A stretch of 64,000 nucleotides of DNA. It comes from Roseburia_C sp031555935 (GTDB lineage: Bacteria; Bacillota; Clostridia; Lachnospirales; Lachnospiraceae). The notes under the pieces were generated by a model that had not been told where the DNA came from, made no database searches, and worked only from the letters and a program-made list of their open reading frames with translations. This document shows, piece by piece, positions 1-8,044 of this stretch (the first letter of the stretch is position 1; each line of letters begins with the position of its first letter). The stretch covers positions 28,099 through 92,098 of the forward strand of contig JAVBTX010000018.1 of NCBI GenBank assembly GCA_031555935.1. The letters are read 5' to 3'. The position numbers and the translations under genes were made by a program.

Positions 1-13
1 AACCTATTTCTTG

Positions 14-1228
14 TTACTTCTGATTTTCCTGCAATTTCATCGCCCGAACTTTTAGTGGCAGTCCGAATAAAGTGATAAATCCTTCGGCATCATGGTGGTC
101 ATAAAGCTCGCCAGTAGTAAAGCTGGCAAGTGATTCACTATATAAAGAGTAAGGTGAAGTTGTTCCAGCCTTAATGATATTTCCTTTGTATAATTTGAAT
201 TTAACTTCTCCGGTAACATATTCCTGAGTTGAGGAAACGAATGCCTGAACTGCTTCGCGAAGTGGAGTAAACCATTTTCCTTCGTAAACAATCTGAGCCA
301 TTTTGTTACCCATATCTTTTTTCACTTCCATCGTAGCACGGTCTAGCACGAGTTCTTCTAACTGCGCAAGAGCCTCCATTAGAATCGTTCCGCCCGGAGT
401 TTCATAAACGCCACGGGATTTCATACCAACAACACGGTTTTCAACGATATCAATAATACCAACACCATGTTTCCCGCCCAAACGATTTAATTCACGGATA
501 ATATCGGAAACTTTCATTGTTTTGCCATTGACAGAGGTTGGAATACCTTTTTCAAACGTCATGGTTACATACTCGCCTTCTGCTGGAGCTTTTTCAGGTG
601 AAACACCAAGAACAAGCAGATGGTCATAATTTGGTTCACATGCTGGGTCTTCTAATTCTAAGCCTTCATGGCTGATATGCCAAAGGTTACGGTCACGGCT
701 GTAACTGGTGCTGGCAGAAAATGGAAGATCAATGCCATGTTTCTGGCAGTAAGCGATTTCTTCTTCACGAGACTGCATATCCCATTTGTCATCTCTCCAA
801 GCAGCAATGATTTTTAAGTCTGGAGCCAAAGCTTTGATACCAAGCTCAAAACGAATCTGGTCATTTCCTTTGCCGGTAGCACCATGACAGATTGCAGTAG
901 CGCCTTCCTTGCGGGCAACTTCAACCAATCTTTTGGCAATGCCAGGACGAGCCATTGAAGTTCCTAATAAATATTTGTTTTCATATACGGCACCAGCTTG
1001 TACACATGGAACGATATAGTCATCGCAGAATTCATCAACGATATCTTCGATGTATAATTTGGTAGCGCCGGATAATTTGGCTCTTTCTTCTAAGCCATCC
1101 AGTTCTTCTTCTTGTCCGCAGTCGATGCAGCAGCAGATAACTTCGTAATCATAGTTTTCCTTTAACCAAGGGATAATAGCGGTGGTATCCAACCCGCCAG
1201 AGTAAGCTAAAACAACTTTTTCCTTCAT
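14..1228 (-). CDS. argG: Argininosuccinate synthase
   Basis: Joins citrulline and aspartate with ATP to give argininosuccinate, the penultimate step of arginine synthesis, in the cytoplasm. The 404-residue product has the usual family length. The N-type ATP pyrophosphatase loop AYSGGLDTT lies at residues 8-16, and the conserved GATGKGNDQIRFE segment, which contacts citrulline and aspartate, at about 116-128. The start is the ATG following a purine-rich site. The gene is transcribed divergently from the GNAT-argJ-argB-argD operon, and the shared upstream region carries ARG-box-like sequences, so ArgR control of both sides is likely. Nothing is missing; argH is not adjacent in the visible sequence. 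Confidence 0.97.
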   Translation of the reverse strand: MKEKVVLAYSGGLDTTAIIPWLKENYDYEVICCCIDCGQEEELDGLEERAKLSGATKLYIEDIVDEFCDDYIVPCVQAGAVYENKYLLGTSMARPGIAKRLVEVARKEGATAICHGATGKGNDQIRFELGIKALAPDLKIIAAWRDDKWDMQSREEEIAYCQKHGIDLPFSASTSYSRDRNLWHISHEGLELEDPACEPNYDHLLVLGVSPEKAPAEGEYVTMTFEKGIPTSVNGKTMKVSDIIRELNRLGGKHGVGIIDIVENRVVGMKSRGVYETPGGTILMEALAQLEELVLDRATMEVKKDMGNKMAQIVYEGKWFTPLREAVQAFVSSTQEYVTGEVKFKLYKGNIIKAGTTSPYSLYSESLASFTTGELYDHHDAEGFITLFGLPLKVRAMKLQENQK

Positions 1229-1406
1229 AATAATAAATCCTTTCTTTTCTAAAATATGTAGTCGTTAAAAATAATATACAACAAATATGGACGGAACGCA
1301 AGTGATAAAATATACATTAAAAACTAATAAAAATGCATAATTATGTGCAAGATGCGTAAAGTGAAATGGTAAAGGACATTAAGTTTCCAATAAGTAAAAA
1401 TAGTAC

Positions 1407-1435
1407 TTGCACAAATGAATAAAAGTATGTATAAT
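1407..1435 (+). promoter_or_regulatory. Sigma-A-type promoter of the GNAT-argJBD operon
   Basis: TTGCAC at 1407-1412 and TATAAT at 1430-1435 are separated by 17 bases, a near-consensus housekeeping promoter pointing at the operon that begins at 1522. The leader would be about 80 bases long and contains a short GC-rich stem (CCCC...GGGG, about 1489-1506) just before the ribosome binding site. Confidence 0.75.
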
Positions 1436-1443
1436 TATGCAAT
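1426..1443. promoter_or_regulatory. Candidate ARG box (ArgR/AhrC operator)
   Basis: The 18-base sequence TATGTATAATTATGCAAT is an imperfect palindrome that fits the ARG-box pattern WNTGAATWWWWATTCANW with two or so departures, and it overlaps the -10 element of the operon promoter. A weaker similar sequence, with TGCATAATTATGTGCA as its centre, lies at 1334-1349, and a half-site (ATGAATAAAA) at 1415-1424. Repression of divergent arginine genes by ArgR fits this arrangement. The family consensus is established; binding here is inferred. Confidence 0.55.
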
Positions 1444-1521
1444 GTAAACTATGCTAAGTAAAAATAACAGATATTTAGCAGAAAGTTCCCCGCTTAATTG
1501 AGGGGAAGATGAGGAGCGCGT

Positions 1522-1974
1522 ATGGAATATAAGGTACGGACAATGCAGATAAATGACTATCCCAAAGTCTATCAGTTATGGCTGTCGATTCAAGGCTTTG
1601 GGATGCGTAGCATCGATGATTCACAGGAAGGGATTGAGCGTTTTATCCGCCGTAATCCGGAAATGAGTGTTGTTGCGGAAATAGATGACGAAATTGTAGG
1701 AACGATATTATGCGGTCATGATGGCAGAAGAGGATGTTTTTATCATGTCTGCGTGGCAAAAGCGCATCGAGAATCTGGCGTTGGCAAGAGTTTAGTCAGC
1801 AAGGCAGTCGAGAATCTGGCTCGTGAACACATTTGTAAGGTATCACTGATTGCATTTTTAGATAATCAGGATGGCAATCATTTTTGGCAGAGCTTAGGCT
1901 GGAACCAGCGAGAAGATTTGAATTACTATGAATATACCATAAATAGTGATAATCAAATTGACTTTAATAGATAG
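1522..1974 (+). CDS. GNAT-family N-acetyltransferase in the arginine operon
   Basis: A 150-residue single-domain GNAT protein. The acetyl-CoA pyrophosphate loop is visible as RESGVGKS at residues 83-90, preceded by a beta-strand (GCFYHVCV) and followed by the helix of motif A. It is the first gene of the operon leading into argJ. Known small GNAT proteins act as N-acetylglutamate synthases in some bacteria, so a role in feeding acetyl groups into arginine synthesis is plausible but only inferred from position. It could equally be a general small-molecule or protein acetyltransferase. Start chosen at the ATG after GAGGAGCG. A 9-bp hairpin follows the stop codon. Confidence 0.8.
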   Translation: MEYKVRTMQINDYPKVYQLWLSIQGFGMRSIDDSQEGIERFIRRNPEMSVVAEIDDEIVGTILCGHDGRRGCFYHVCVAKAHRESGVGKSLVSKAVENLAREHICKVSLIAFLDNQDGNHFWQSLGWNQREDLNYYEYTINSDNQIDFNR

Positions 1975-1975
1975 A

Positions 1976-2032
1976 AGGGTGAAAGAAAAACATTTTCACC
2001 CTCCCTGATTTGTATGCTCGCTGAAGCGAGCA
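1976..2032 (+). other. Two tandem hairpins between the GNAT gene and argJ
   Basis: AGGGTGAAA (1976-1984) pairs with TTTCACCCT (1994-2002), and TGCTCGCT (2015-2022) pairs perfectly with AGCGAGCA (2025-2032) around a 2-base centre. Neither is followed by a clear T-run, so processing or mRNA stabilisation is as likely as partial termination. Part of the second hairpin recurs at 46133-46150. Confidence 0.6.
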
Positions 2033-2064
2033 GATGGGAGCAAAAATGGAAGAGAGGTATAACA

Positions 2065-3288
2065 ATGCAGAAAATAAAAGGCGGGGTAACCGCAGCAAAG
2101 GGTTTTCAGGCAGCCGCAGGGATGGCAGGAATCAAATATAAAGACCGGATGGATATGGCACTGATTTATAGTGAAAAGCCATGTCAGATAGCAGGAACGT
2201 TTACCACTAATATTGTTAAGGCCGCACCGGTAAAGTGGGACCAAAAGGTTGTTGCTGAAAGTGCATATGGTCAGGCAGTTGTTATCAATGCTGGTATTGC
2301 CAACGCCTGCACCGGTGAAGAAGGATACAACTATTGCGCGGAAACAGCAAAAAAAGCAAGTGCAGTGTTAGGGATACCACAAGAGTCGGTATTGGTAGCA
2401 TCTACGGGTGTGATTGGTATGCAACTGCCAATTGAAAAAATCTGTAATGGTGTTGAAATGCTTGCTGATAAATTAAATGGAGATTTAAATAGTGGTCATG
2501 AAGCTTCGTTGGCAATAATGACAACCGATACCCATGAAAAAGAAGTGGCGGTGACGGTAGAGCTGTCAGGGGTGGCGGTAACGATTGGCGGCATGTGTAA
2601 GGGCTCGGGAATGATTCATCCAAACATGTGTACAATGCTGAGCTTTGTAACGACAGATGCCGCAATTTCGAAAGAACTGTTACAGGAAATGCTGCGTGAG
2701 GACGTGAAGGATACCTATAATATGGTTTCAGTGGATGGTGATACTTCGACAAATGATACTTGCTTGTTGCTGGCGAATGGCTTGGCGGGCAATCCGATGA
2801 TTACCGAAAAGAACACCGACTACGAGATGTTAAAACAGGCTTTAAACTATGTGAATGAAAGTCTGGCTAAGATGATGGCGGGTGACGGCGAAGGTGCAAC
2901 GGCGTTATTTGAAGTAAAAGTGGTTGGTGCATCAGATAAAGCACAGGCGGTGACATTAAGCAAGTCGATTGTAACCTCAAGTCTGACCAAGGCGGCAATT
3001 TATGGCCATGATGCAAACTGGGGACGGATTCTATGCGCAATGGGTTATTCCGGTGCACAGTTTGATCCGGAAAAAGTGGATTTGTATTTTGAAAGTCAGG
3101 CTGGAAAACTCCAGATTATCGAAAATGGGGTAGCTTTAGATTACAGCGAAGAAGAAGCAACCAAAATTTTATCAGAAAAAGAAGTTACCGCTATCGCCGA
3201 TGTCAAAATGGGCGAAGCGAGCGCAACCGCTTGGGGCTGTGATTTGACATATGATTACGTTAAAATAAATGCGGATTACCGTTCATAA
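2065..3288 (+). CDS. argJ: Bifunctional glutamate N-acetyltransferase / amino-acid acetyltransferase ArgJ
   Basis: Transfers the acetyl group from N-acetylornithine to glutamate, which recycles acetyl groups in the cyclic arginine pathway; some members also use acetyl-CoA. The ATG at 2065 is preferred over one at 2014 because AGAGAGG lies just upstream and homologues begin near this point, giving 407 residues. ArgJ proteins self-cleave before a catalytic threonine in a conserved HPNMATML motif; here the motif reads HPNMCTML, with the nucleophile Thr at about residue 190 and Cys instead of the usual Ala before it. Followed after 33 bases by argB. argC is absent from this cluster. Confidence 0.95.
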   Translation: MQKIKGGVTAAKGFQAAAGMAGIKYKDRMDMALIYSEKPCQIAGTFTTNIVKAAPVKWDQKVVAESAYGQAVVINAGIANACTGEEGYNYCAETAKKASAVLGIPQESVLVASTGVIGMQLPIEKICNGVEMLADKLNGDLNSGHEASLAIMTTDTHEKEVAVTVELSGVAVTIGGMCKGSGMIHPNMCTMLSFVTTDAAISKELLQEMLREDVKDTYNMVSVDGDTSTNDTCLLLANGLAGNPMITEKNTDYEMLKQALNYVNESLAKMMAGDGEGATALFEVKVVGASDKAQAVTLSKSIVTSSLTKAAIYGHDANWGRILCAMGYSGAQFDPEKVDLYFESQAGKLQIIENGVALDYSEEEATKILSEKEVTAIADVKMGEASATAWGCDLTYDYVKINADYRS

Positions 3289-3321
3289 TAAAAATAGGCA
3301 AAGTAGAGAGGCAGAAAAATC

Positions 3322-4221
3322 ATGAAAGAACAAAAAATGAAAGAACTTTTAGGAAAAGCAGAGGTATTAATTGAGGCATTACCATACATACAGCGTTTCA
3401 ATCGAAAAATAATCGTCGTGAAATACGGTGGTAGTGCAATGGTTGACGATGAATTGAAAAGAAGTGTCATTCAAGATGTTACATTACTTAAATTAGTCGG
3501 TTTCAAACCAATCATCGTTCATGGCGGTGGGAAAGAAATCAGCAATTGGGTTGGCAAAGTCGGGATGGAGCCGCAATTTATCAATGGGTTGCGTGTGACC
3601 GATGATGCGACCATGGAAATTGCTGAGATGGTTTTAGGAAAAGTAAATAAATCACTGGTTCAGATGGTGGAGCAGTTAGGCGTTAATGCAATTGGTATTA
3701 GCGGCAAAGATGGCAGCTTGTTAAAGGTTGATAAAAAGCTTTCAAATGGTGAAGACATTGGTTACGTTGGTGAAATCAAAGAAGTAAACCCAAAGATATT
3801 ATATGATTTATTGGAAAAAGATTTCCTGCCAATCGTTTGTCCAATCGGCTTAGATGATGAGTTCCAGACCTATAATATCAACGCCGACGATGCGGCTTGC
3901 GCAATTGCCCGTGCGGTATCAGCTGAAAAGCTGGCATTTTTAACGGATATTGAAGGTGTATACAAAGACCCGGAAGATAAGAGTACGTTGATTTCAGAAC
4001 TGACGATATCCAATGCAAAAAAACTAATCGGTGACGGTTATATTGGCGGCGGCATGCTGCCAAAACTGAATAATTGTATCGAAGCAATTGATAACGGCGT
4101 ATCCAGAGTACATATCCTTGACGGACGAATTGCTCATTGTTTATTACTGGAGATATTTACCAACAAGGGAATAGGAACAGCCATTATTGGAGATAAGGAG
4201 ACGAAATTCTATCATGAATAA
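3322..4221 (+). CDS. argB: Acetylglutamate kinase
   Basis: Phosphorylates N-acetylglutamate with ATP, normally the arginine-inhibited step of the pathway. The 299-residue amino-acid-kinase fold shows the glycine-rich KYGGSAM segment near residue 34, the HGGGKEI substrate loop near 68, and the C-terminal TDIEGVY and GGGMLPKL motifs typical of ArgB. The length and N-terminal extension (about 25 residues before the first strand) resemble the arginine-sensitive hexameric type. The last codons overlap the start of argD, which suggests translational coupling. Confidence 0.97.
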   Translation: MKEQKMKELLGKAEVLIEALPYIQRFNRKIIVVKYGGSAMVDDELKRSVIQDVTLLKLVGFKPIIVHGGGKEISNWVGKVGMEPQFINGLRVTDDATMEIAEMVLGKVNKSLVQMVEQLGVNAIGISGKDGSLLKVDKKLSNGEDIGYVGEIKEVNPKILYDLLEKDFLPIVCPIGLDDEFQTYNINADDAACAIARAVSAEKLAFLTDIEGVYKDPEDKSTLISELTISNAKKLIGDGYIGGGMLPKLNNCIEAIDNGVSRVHILDGRIAHCLLLEIFTNKGIGTAIIGDKETKFYHE

Positions 4222-5422
4222 ACAAACATACATAGATAGTGCCGAAGCGGCACTGTTACATACTTATAACCGTTTTTCATTGGTGCTTGAAAAAGGTGAG
4301 GGCGTTTATCTGTACGATACAGACGGCAAGAAGTATCTTGATTTTACCGCTGGAATCGCAGTGCAGGCGTTAGGTTATGGGAATAAAGAGTACAATGAAG
4401 CGTTAAAAGAGCAGATTGACAATTTGATGCATACATCAAACCTATACTATAACGTTCCGACACTTAAGGCGGCACAGCAGTTCTTGAGGGTATCGGAGAT
4501 GGAACGGGTATTTTTTACGAACAGTGGAGCCGAAGCAATTGAAGGTGCAATTAAAGTAGCCAAGAAATATGCTTATACCAAAAAAGGCGCCGGATCAAAT
4601 GATCTTCACAGCGAAATCATTGCGATGAATCATTCCTTTCATGGCCGGACACTCGGTGCGTTGTCAGTAACTGGTAACAAGCATTATCAGGAGCCATTTG
4701 AACCACTGATGCCAGGCGTTAAATTTGCTGATTATAATGATTTGGAGAGTGTTAAGGCACAGATAACCGATCATACTTGTGCCATCATTTTTGAGACCGT
4801 TCAGGGGGAAGGTGGAATCTATCCGGCAACACAGGAATTTATGGAAGGAATCCGTTCGCTTTGTGATGAAAAAGGTATTCTAATGATATTAGATGAAATC
4901 CAGTGCGGCATGGGCCGTTGCGGAACAATGTTTGCGTGGCAAAAATATGGTGTTAAGCCGGATGTTCTGACGAGTGCTAAGGCGCTTGGCTGCGGTGTGC
5001 CAGTTGGCGCCTTTGCGATGACTGAGGAAGTAGCGAAAAATTCGCTGGTACCGGGCGACCACGGCACGACATATGGCGGAAACCCATTTGTTGGAGCAGC
5101 AGTAAATAAAGTCATAGAGATTTTTGAAAAAGAACATATTTTAGAGCATGTACAGGAGATTTCTGTTTATCTGGAAGAAAAATTAGAGGAGCTGGTAGCA
5201 AAAAAATCATGCTTAAAAGCTCGTCGGGGAATGGGACTGATGCAGGGCTTGGTATGCGATAAGCCAGTTGGAACAGTTGCCGCAAAAGCATTGGAGGAAG
5301 GCTTGATTATTATATCCGCTGGAACGGATGTGATTCGGATGGTGCCGCCGCTGATTATTGAGAAAGAGCATGTCGATGAAATGATTCAGAAGCTGGAAAA
5401 GGTTCTCGATACGATTAGCTAA
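4214..5422 (+). CDS. argD: Acetylornithine aminotransferase
   Basis: PLP-dependent class III aminotransferase that converts N-acetylglutamate semialdehyde to N-acetylornithine with glutamate. Start taken at 4214 because GGAGATAAGGAG lies 5' of it and MNKQTYIDS aligns with family starts; the upstream in-frame ATG would add nine residues inside argB. Visible motifs are SGAEAIEGAIK near 104-114, LDEIQCGMGR near 226-235 and the Schiff-base lysine at about 256 in LTSAKALGCG. It is 402 residues long, overlaps argB by 8 bases, and is the last recognisable gene of the arginine operon. Confidence 0.95.
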   Translation: MNKQTYIDSAEAALLHTYNRFSLVLEKGEGVYLYDTDGKKYLDFTAGIAVQALGYGNKEYNEALKEQIDNLMHTSNLYYNVPTLKAAQQFLRVSEMERVFFTNSGAEAIEGAIKVAKKYAYTKKGAGSNDLHSEIIAMNHSFHGRTLGALSVTGNKHYQEPFEPLMPGVKFADYNDLESVKAQITDHTCAIIFETVQGEGGIYPATQEFMEGIRSLCDEKGILMILDEIQCGMGRCGTMFAWQKYGVKPDVLTSAKALGCGVPVGAFAMTEEVAKNSLVPGDHGTTYGGNPFVGAAVNKVIEIFEKEHILEHVQEISVYLEEKLEELVAKKSCLKARRGMGLMQGLVCDKPVGTVAAKALEEGLIIISAGTDVIRMVPPLIIEKEHVDEMIQKLEKVLDTIS

Positions 5423-5451
5423 AGTCACCCTCATAAAGGAAATAACAAAAG

Positions 5452-6633
5452 ATGAACAAGAAAAACATTTCAGTCATAATAATTTTGGCCTTTTTTCTGG
5501 GAATATTTGCAGAAAGTTTTTATCATCCGCAGTGCAGTGGGGCAGTGCAGGTTGAAGCCAAAACGGACACAGTGGAGAATACCGAGTTGGTATTTTGGTA
5601 TGCTGATGAAGCTTGCCGCGAATTTTTGGAAAACAGTGCCAGTGAGTACCAGGCAACAACGGGGATAACCGTAAATATTGTCTATCAGGATGCGGCCGGT
5701 TACTTAGAAAAAATATACGATGCAAGCCTACTGCCGGAGCAAAGTGAAAAAGGTTCGGCGGAGGTCGCACCAGATGCCTATCTGATGTGGAATGACGGTC
5801 TTGGAACTGCCTATTTATATGGTGTTGCGGCTGAATTGGCAACATCAGAGGATTGGGGTGAACTGCCGGAAGCAGCAAGAGAGGCATGCACCTATCAAGA
5901 AAAAAACTATGCTTACCCATTATTTTTTAATACGGTATTATTAGCCTATCATACAGATTGTTTTGAAACAGCACCATCATCCATTCAAGAAATATTGGAT
6001 TACGCGCAGTCAAATTTGCTTGGAGCGGGTGTTGGTAACCTTTTGGAATGGAATCTGAATGATGGGTTTTATTCGTATCCATTTTTAGGTGCAGGTATTG
6101 AAATTGCTGAGGTAGACCATTCATTGCTCGTGTCAAATAAAGACCAATACGAGGAACATTTAGCCTATGTGGAGTATCTTTCCGAAACATTAGGATTAGA
6201 GGCGACATTACTTAACCGAAAGCAAGTGGTGGAAAACTTCAATATCGAAGAGACATTAACAGCTTTGGTAGATTCAGATGATGTCGGATTTATTGAAAAA
6301 GCCGCAGATGAGTATGGAATCTGCCAATTGCCGATGTTAAATGAAACGTTGCCAATGCAGGGAATATCTCAGACCGGGGTGCTGGTGGTGAATGCATTTA
6401 GTGAACAGATACCAGCGGCAGAGCAGTTCTTGGCGTATCTATGTGACGAGCGGGCGGCATTATTAGAGGCAGAAACCGGTCACTTCAGTGTCGAAAAAAG
6501 GTATGTATTTAGTGAATTGGCGTTAACGGCCTGGCAGCAATATCAGAATTCGGCTTCGATGCCAAATACCCCGGATGCGCCGGGCTTTTGGTTGGAACTT
6601 CAGGATACGGTGAAAAAAATGTGGAGTAGATAA
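5452..6633 (+). CDS. Orphan extracellular solute-binding protein (family 1-like)
   Basis: A 393-residue exported protein with a basic start and a hydrophobic segment (about residues 5-20), then a maltose-binding-protein-like body: an early strand with LVFWYADEACREF, a central ATSEDWGELPEAA stretch, YAYPLFFNTVLLAY and a C-terminal helix-rich half. These features match periplasmic-binding-protein family 1. There is no clear lipobox at the signal peptide end; the nearest cysteine (residue 29) lacks one. No permease or ATPase gene is nearby, so its transporter is unknown. It follows argD after 29 bases and may be co-transcribed with the arginine genes. The substrate cannot be inferred. Confidence 0.75.
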   Translation: MNKKNISVIIILAFFLGIFAESFYHPQCSGAVQVEAKTDTVENTELVFWYADEACREFLENSASEYQATTGITVNIVYQDAAGYLEKIYDASLLPEQSEKGSAEVAPDAYLMWNDGLGTAYLYGVAAELATSEDWGELPEAAREACTYQEKNYAYPLFFNTVLLAYHTDCFETAPSSIQEILDYAQSNLLGAGVGNLLEWNLNDGFYSYPFLGAGIEIAEVDHSLLVSNKDQYEEHLAYVEYLSETLGLEATLLNRKQVVENFNIEETLTALVDSDDVGFIEKAADEYGICQLPMLNETLPMQGISQTGVLVVNAFSEQIPAAEQFLAYLCDERAALLEAETGHFSVEKRYVFSELALTAWQQYQNSASMPNTPDAPGFWLELQDTVKKMWSR

Positions 6634-6666
6634 CGATACATTAAGAATATATTTAGAAATTACCAC

Positions 6667-6695
6667 TTGTAATACCGTAAAAATTTCGTTAGAAT
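6667..6695 (+). promoter_or_regulatory. Promoter upstream of comEA
   Basis: TTGTAA at 6667-6672 and TAGAAT at 6690-6695 with a 17-base spacer. Downstream, the perfect 12-base palindrome TAGGAGCTCCTA (6712-6723) lies just before the AAGGAG ribosome binding site at 6731-6736; its CTCCT could pair with that site and mask it. Confidence 0.6.
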
Positions 6696-6743
6696 AGAAG
6701 TAATCGGGCATTAGGAGCTCCTATTTAGAAAAGGAGCGTGCTT

Positions 6744-7325
6744 ATGGTAAATAAAAAAATAATCGGTTATTACTTATTAATACCGGTACTGGCAGTTATG
6801 ATGACTGCTTGTACAAGAGAAGAAGCTGTATATCTGGATAGCAGCCTATCTGCCCAACAGACAACAGAAACGATTATGCCGGTCAAGACAGAGGAACCGG
6901 CTTTCTGTTATGTGTATGTATGCGGGGCAGTCAATCAGCCGGGAGTTTACCAACTGGCAGAGGGAGCCAGAGTTAGCGAGGCAATTGAACTGGCGGGTGG
7001 ATTTACCGAAGATGCAGTGAGAGAATCTTATAATCTGGCAGAGAAAGTAGCCGATGCCCAGAAAATACAGATTTTATCAGTAACAGAAGCGGAAAATCAA
7101 CAACTCGATGGCACAGTAGAAGTGTCTGATGGTAGAATTAATCTAAACACGGCGACTGCGGCAGAATTGATGACATTGCCAGGGGTTGGTCAGGCGAAGG
7201 CAGATAGTATCATAAGTTACCGGGAAGAACACGGTGGCTTTGATAAAATAGAAGATGTGAAGAACGTATCTGGGATAAAAGAGGGAATATTTGTAAAAAT
7301 GAAAGACAGTATAACTGTTAACTGA
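6744..7325 (+). CDS. comEA: ComEA-family DNA-binding lipoprotein
   Basis: ComEA binds double-stranded DNA at the cell surface and hands it to the ComEC channel. The ATG at 6744 is preferred over the GTG at 6738 because AAGGAG is then spaced 7 bases away. The 193-residue product has a hydrophobic N-terminus ending in LAVMMTAC, which looks like a lipobox, so it may be lipid-anchored rather than held by a transmembrane helix. It has an SLBB domain (about residues 55-110) and a C-terminal double helix-hairpin-helix, with NLNTATAAELMTLPGVG and GGFDKIEDVKNVSGI as the two HhH units. A two-component system separates it from comEC. Confidence 0.92.
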   Translation: MVNKKIIGYYLLIPVLAVMMTACTREEAVYLDSSLSAQQTTETIMPVKTEEPAFCYVYVCGAVNQPGVYQLAEGARVSEAIELAGGFTEDAVRESYNLAEKVADAQKIQILSVTEAENQQLDGTVEVSDGRINLNTATAAELMTLPGVGQAKADSIISYREEHGGFDKIEDVKNVSGIKEGIFVKMKDSITVN

Positions 7326-7333
7326 GGTGTGAG

Positions 7334-8026
7334 ATGGCGAAGAAAGTTCTTGTAGTGGATGATGAAAAGCTGATTGTAAAAGGAATTCGTTTCAGTTTGG
7401 AGCAGGATGGCATGGAGGTGACCTGTGCATATGATGGCGAAGAAGCATTGAAACTGGCAATGGAAAATAAATTTGATATGATTTTGTTAGATATTATGCT
7501 TCCGAAAATGGATGGATTTGAAGTGTGCCAGCAGATTCGTGATTTTTCTAATGTTCCAATCGTCATGCTGACGGCAAAGGGCGATGATATGGATAAAATA
7601 TTGGGACTGGAATACGGTGCAGATGACTATATTACCAAGCCATTTAATATCCTTGAGGTAAAAGCCAGAATCAAAGCAATCATGCGGCGGACCGTGGCGA
7701 ACGAACCCAAGCAGGAGGATACCAAAGTAATCGAAAACGGAGACTTGAAATTAGATTGCGAGAGTCGGAGACTATATGTGGTTGGTAAAGAAATTAATCT
7801 TACGGCCAAAGAATTTGATTTGCTAGAGCTGCTGGTTTTAAATCCAAATAAAGTGTACAGTCGCGAGAATTTGTTGAATTTAGTCTGGGGTTATGAATAT
7901 CCAGGTGATGTCAGAACGGTGGATGTGCATGTGCGAAGACTACGGGAAAAAATTGAGCCAAACCCAAGCGAACCGAAATATGTTCATACCAAGTGGGGCG
8001 TCGGATATTTTTACCAGCAAAGCTAA
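7334..8026 (+). CDS. OmpR/PhoB-family response regulator
   Basis: A 230-residue DNA-binding regulator. The receiver domain (1-120) has the acidic pair VVDDEK at 8-12, the phospho-acceptor Asp53 in LLDIMLPKMDG, and the conserved Thr (MLTAK) and Lys (ITKPF). The C-terminal winged helix (about 130-228) has LTAKEFDLLELL and VDVHVRRLREKI. Its ATG follows GAGGTGTGAG eight bases after comEA, and its partner kinase follows after 18 bases, so the three genes are probably one transcript. The stimulus is unknown; the neighbouring GerMN lipoprotein and competence genes may be targets or partners, which is inference. Confidence 0.93.
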   Translation: MAKKVLVVDDEKLIVKGIRFSLEQDGMEVTCAYDGEEALKLAMENKFDMILLDIMLPKMDGFEVCQQIRDFSNVPIVMLTAKGDDMDKILGLEYGADDYITKPFNILEVKARIKAIMRRTVANEPKQEDTKVIENGDLKLDCESRRLYVVGKEINLTAKEFDLLELLVLNPNKVYSRENLLNLVWGYEYPGDVRTVDVHVRRLREKIEPNPSEPKYVHTKWGVGYFYQQS

Positions 8027-8044
8027 TGGATTTAAAAGGACAGC

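Noticed and set aside
2014..2064. In-frame ATG upstream of argJ adding 17 residues
   Set aside because: It lies inside a hairpin, has no ribosome site, and the added residues do not resemble ArgJ starts.
5474..5920. 148-codon open frame on the - strand within the binding-protein gene
   Set aside because: A shadow of the + strand gene; composition is typical of antisense reading, with no start signal.
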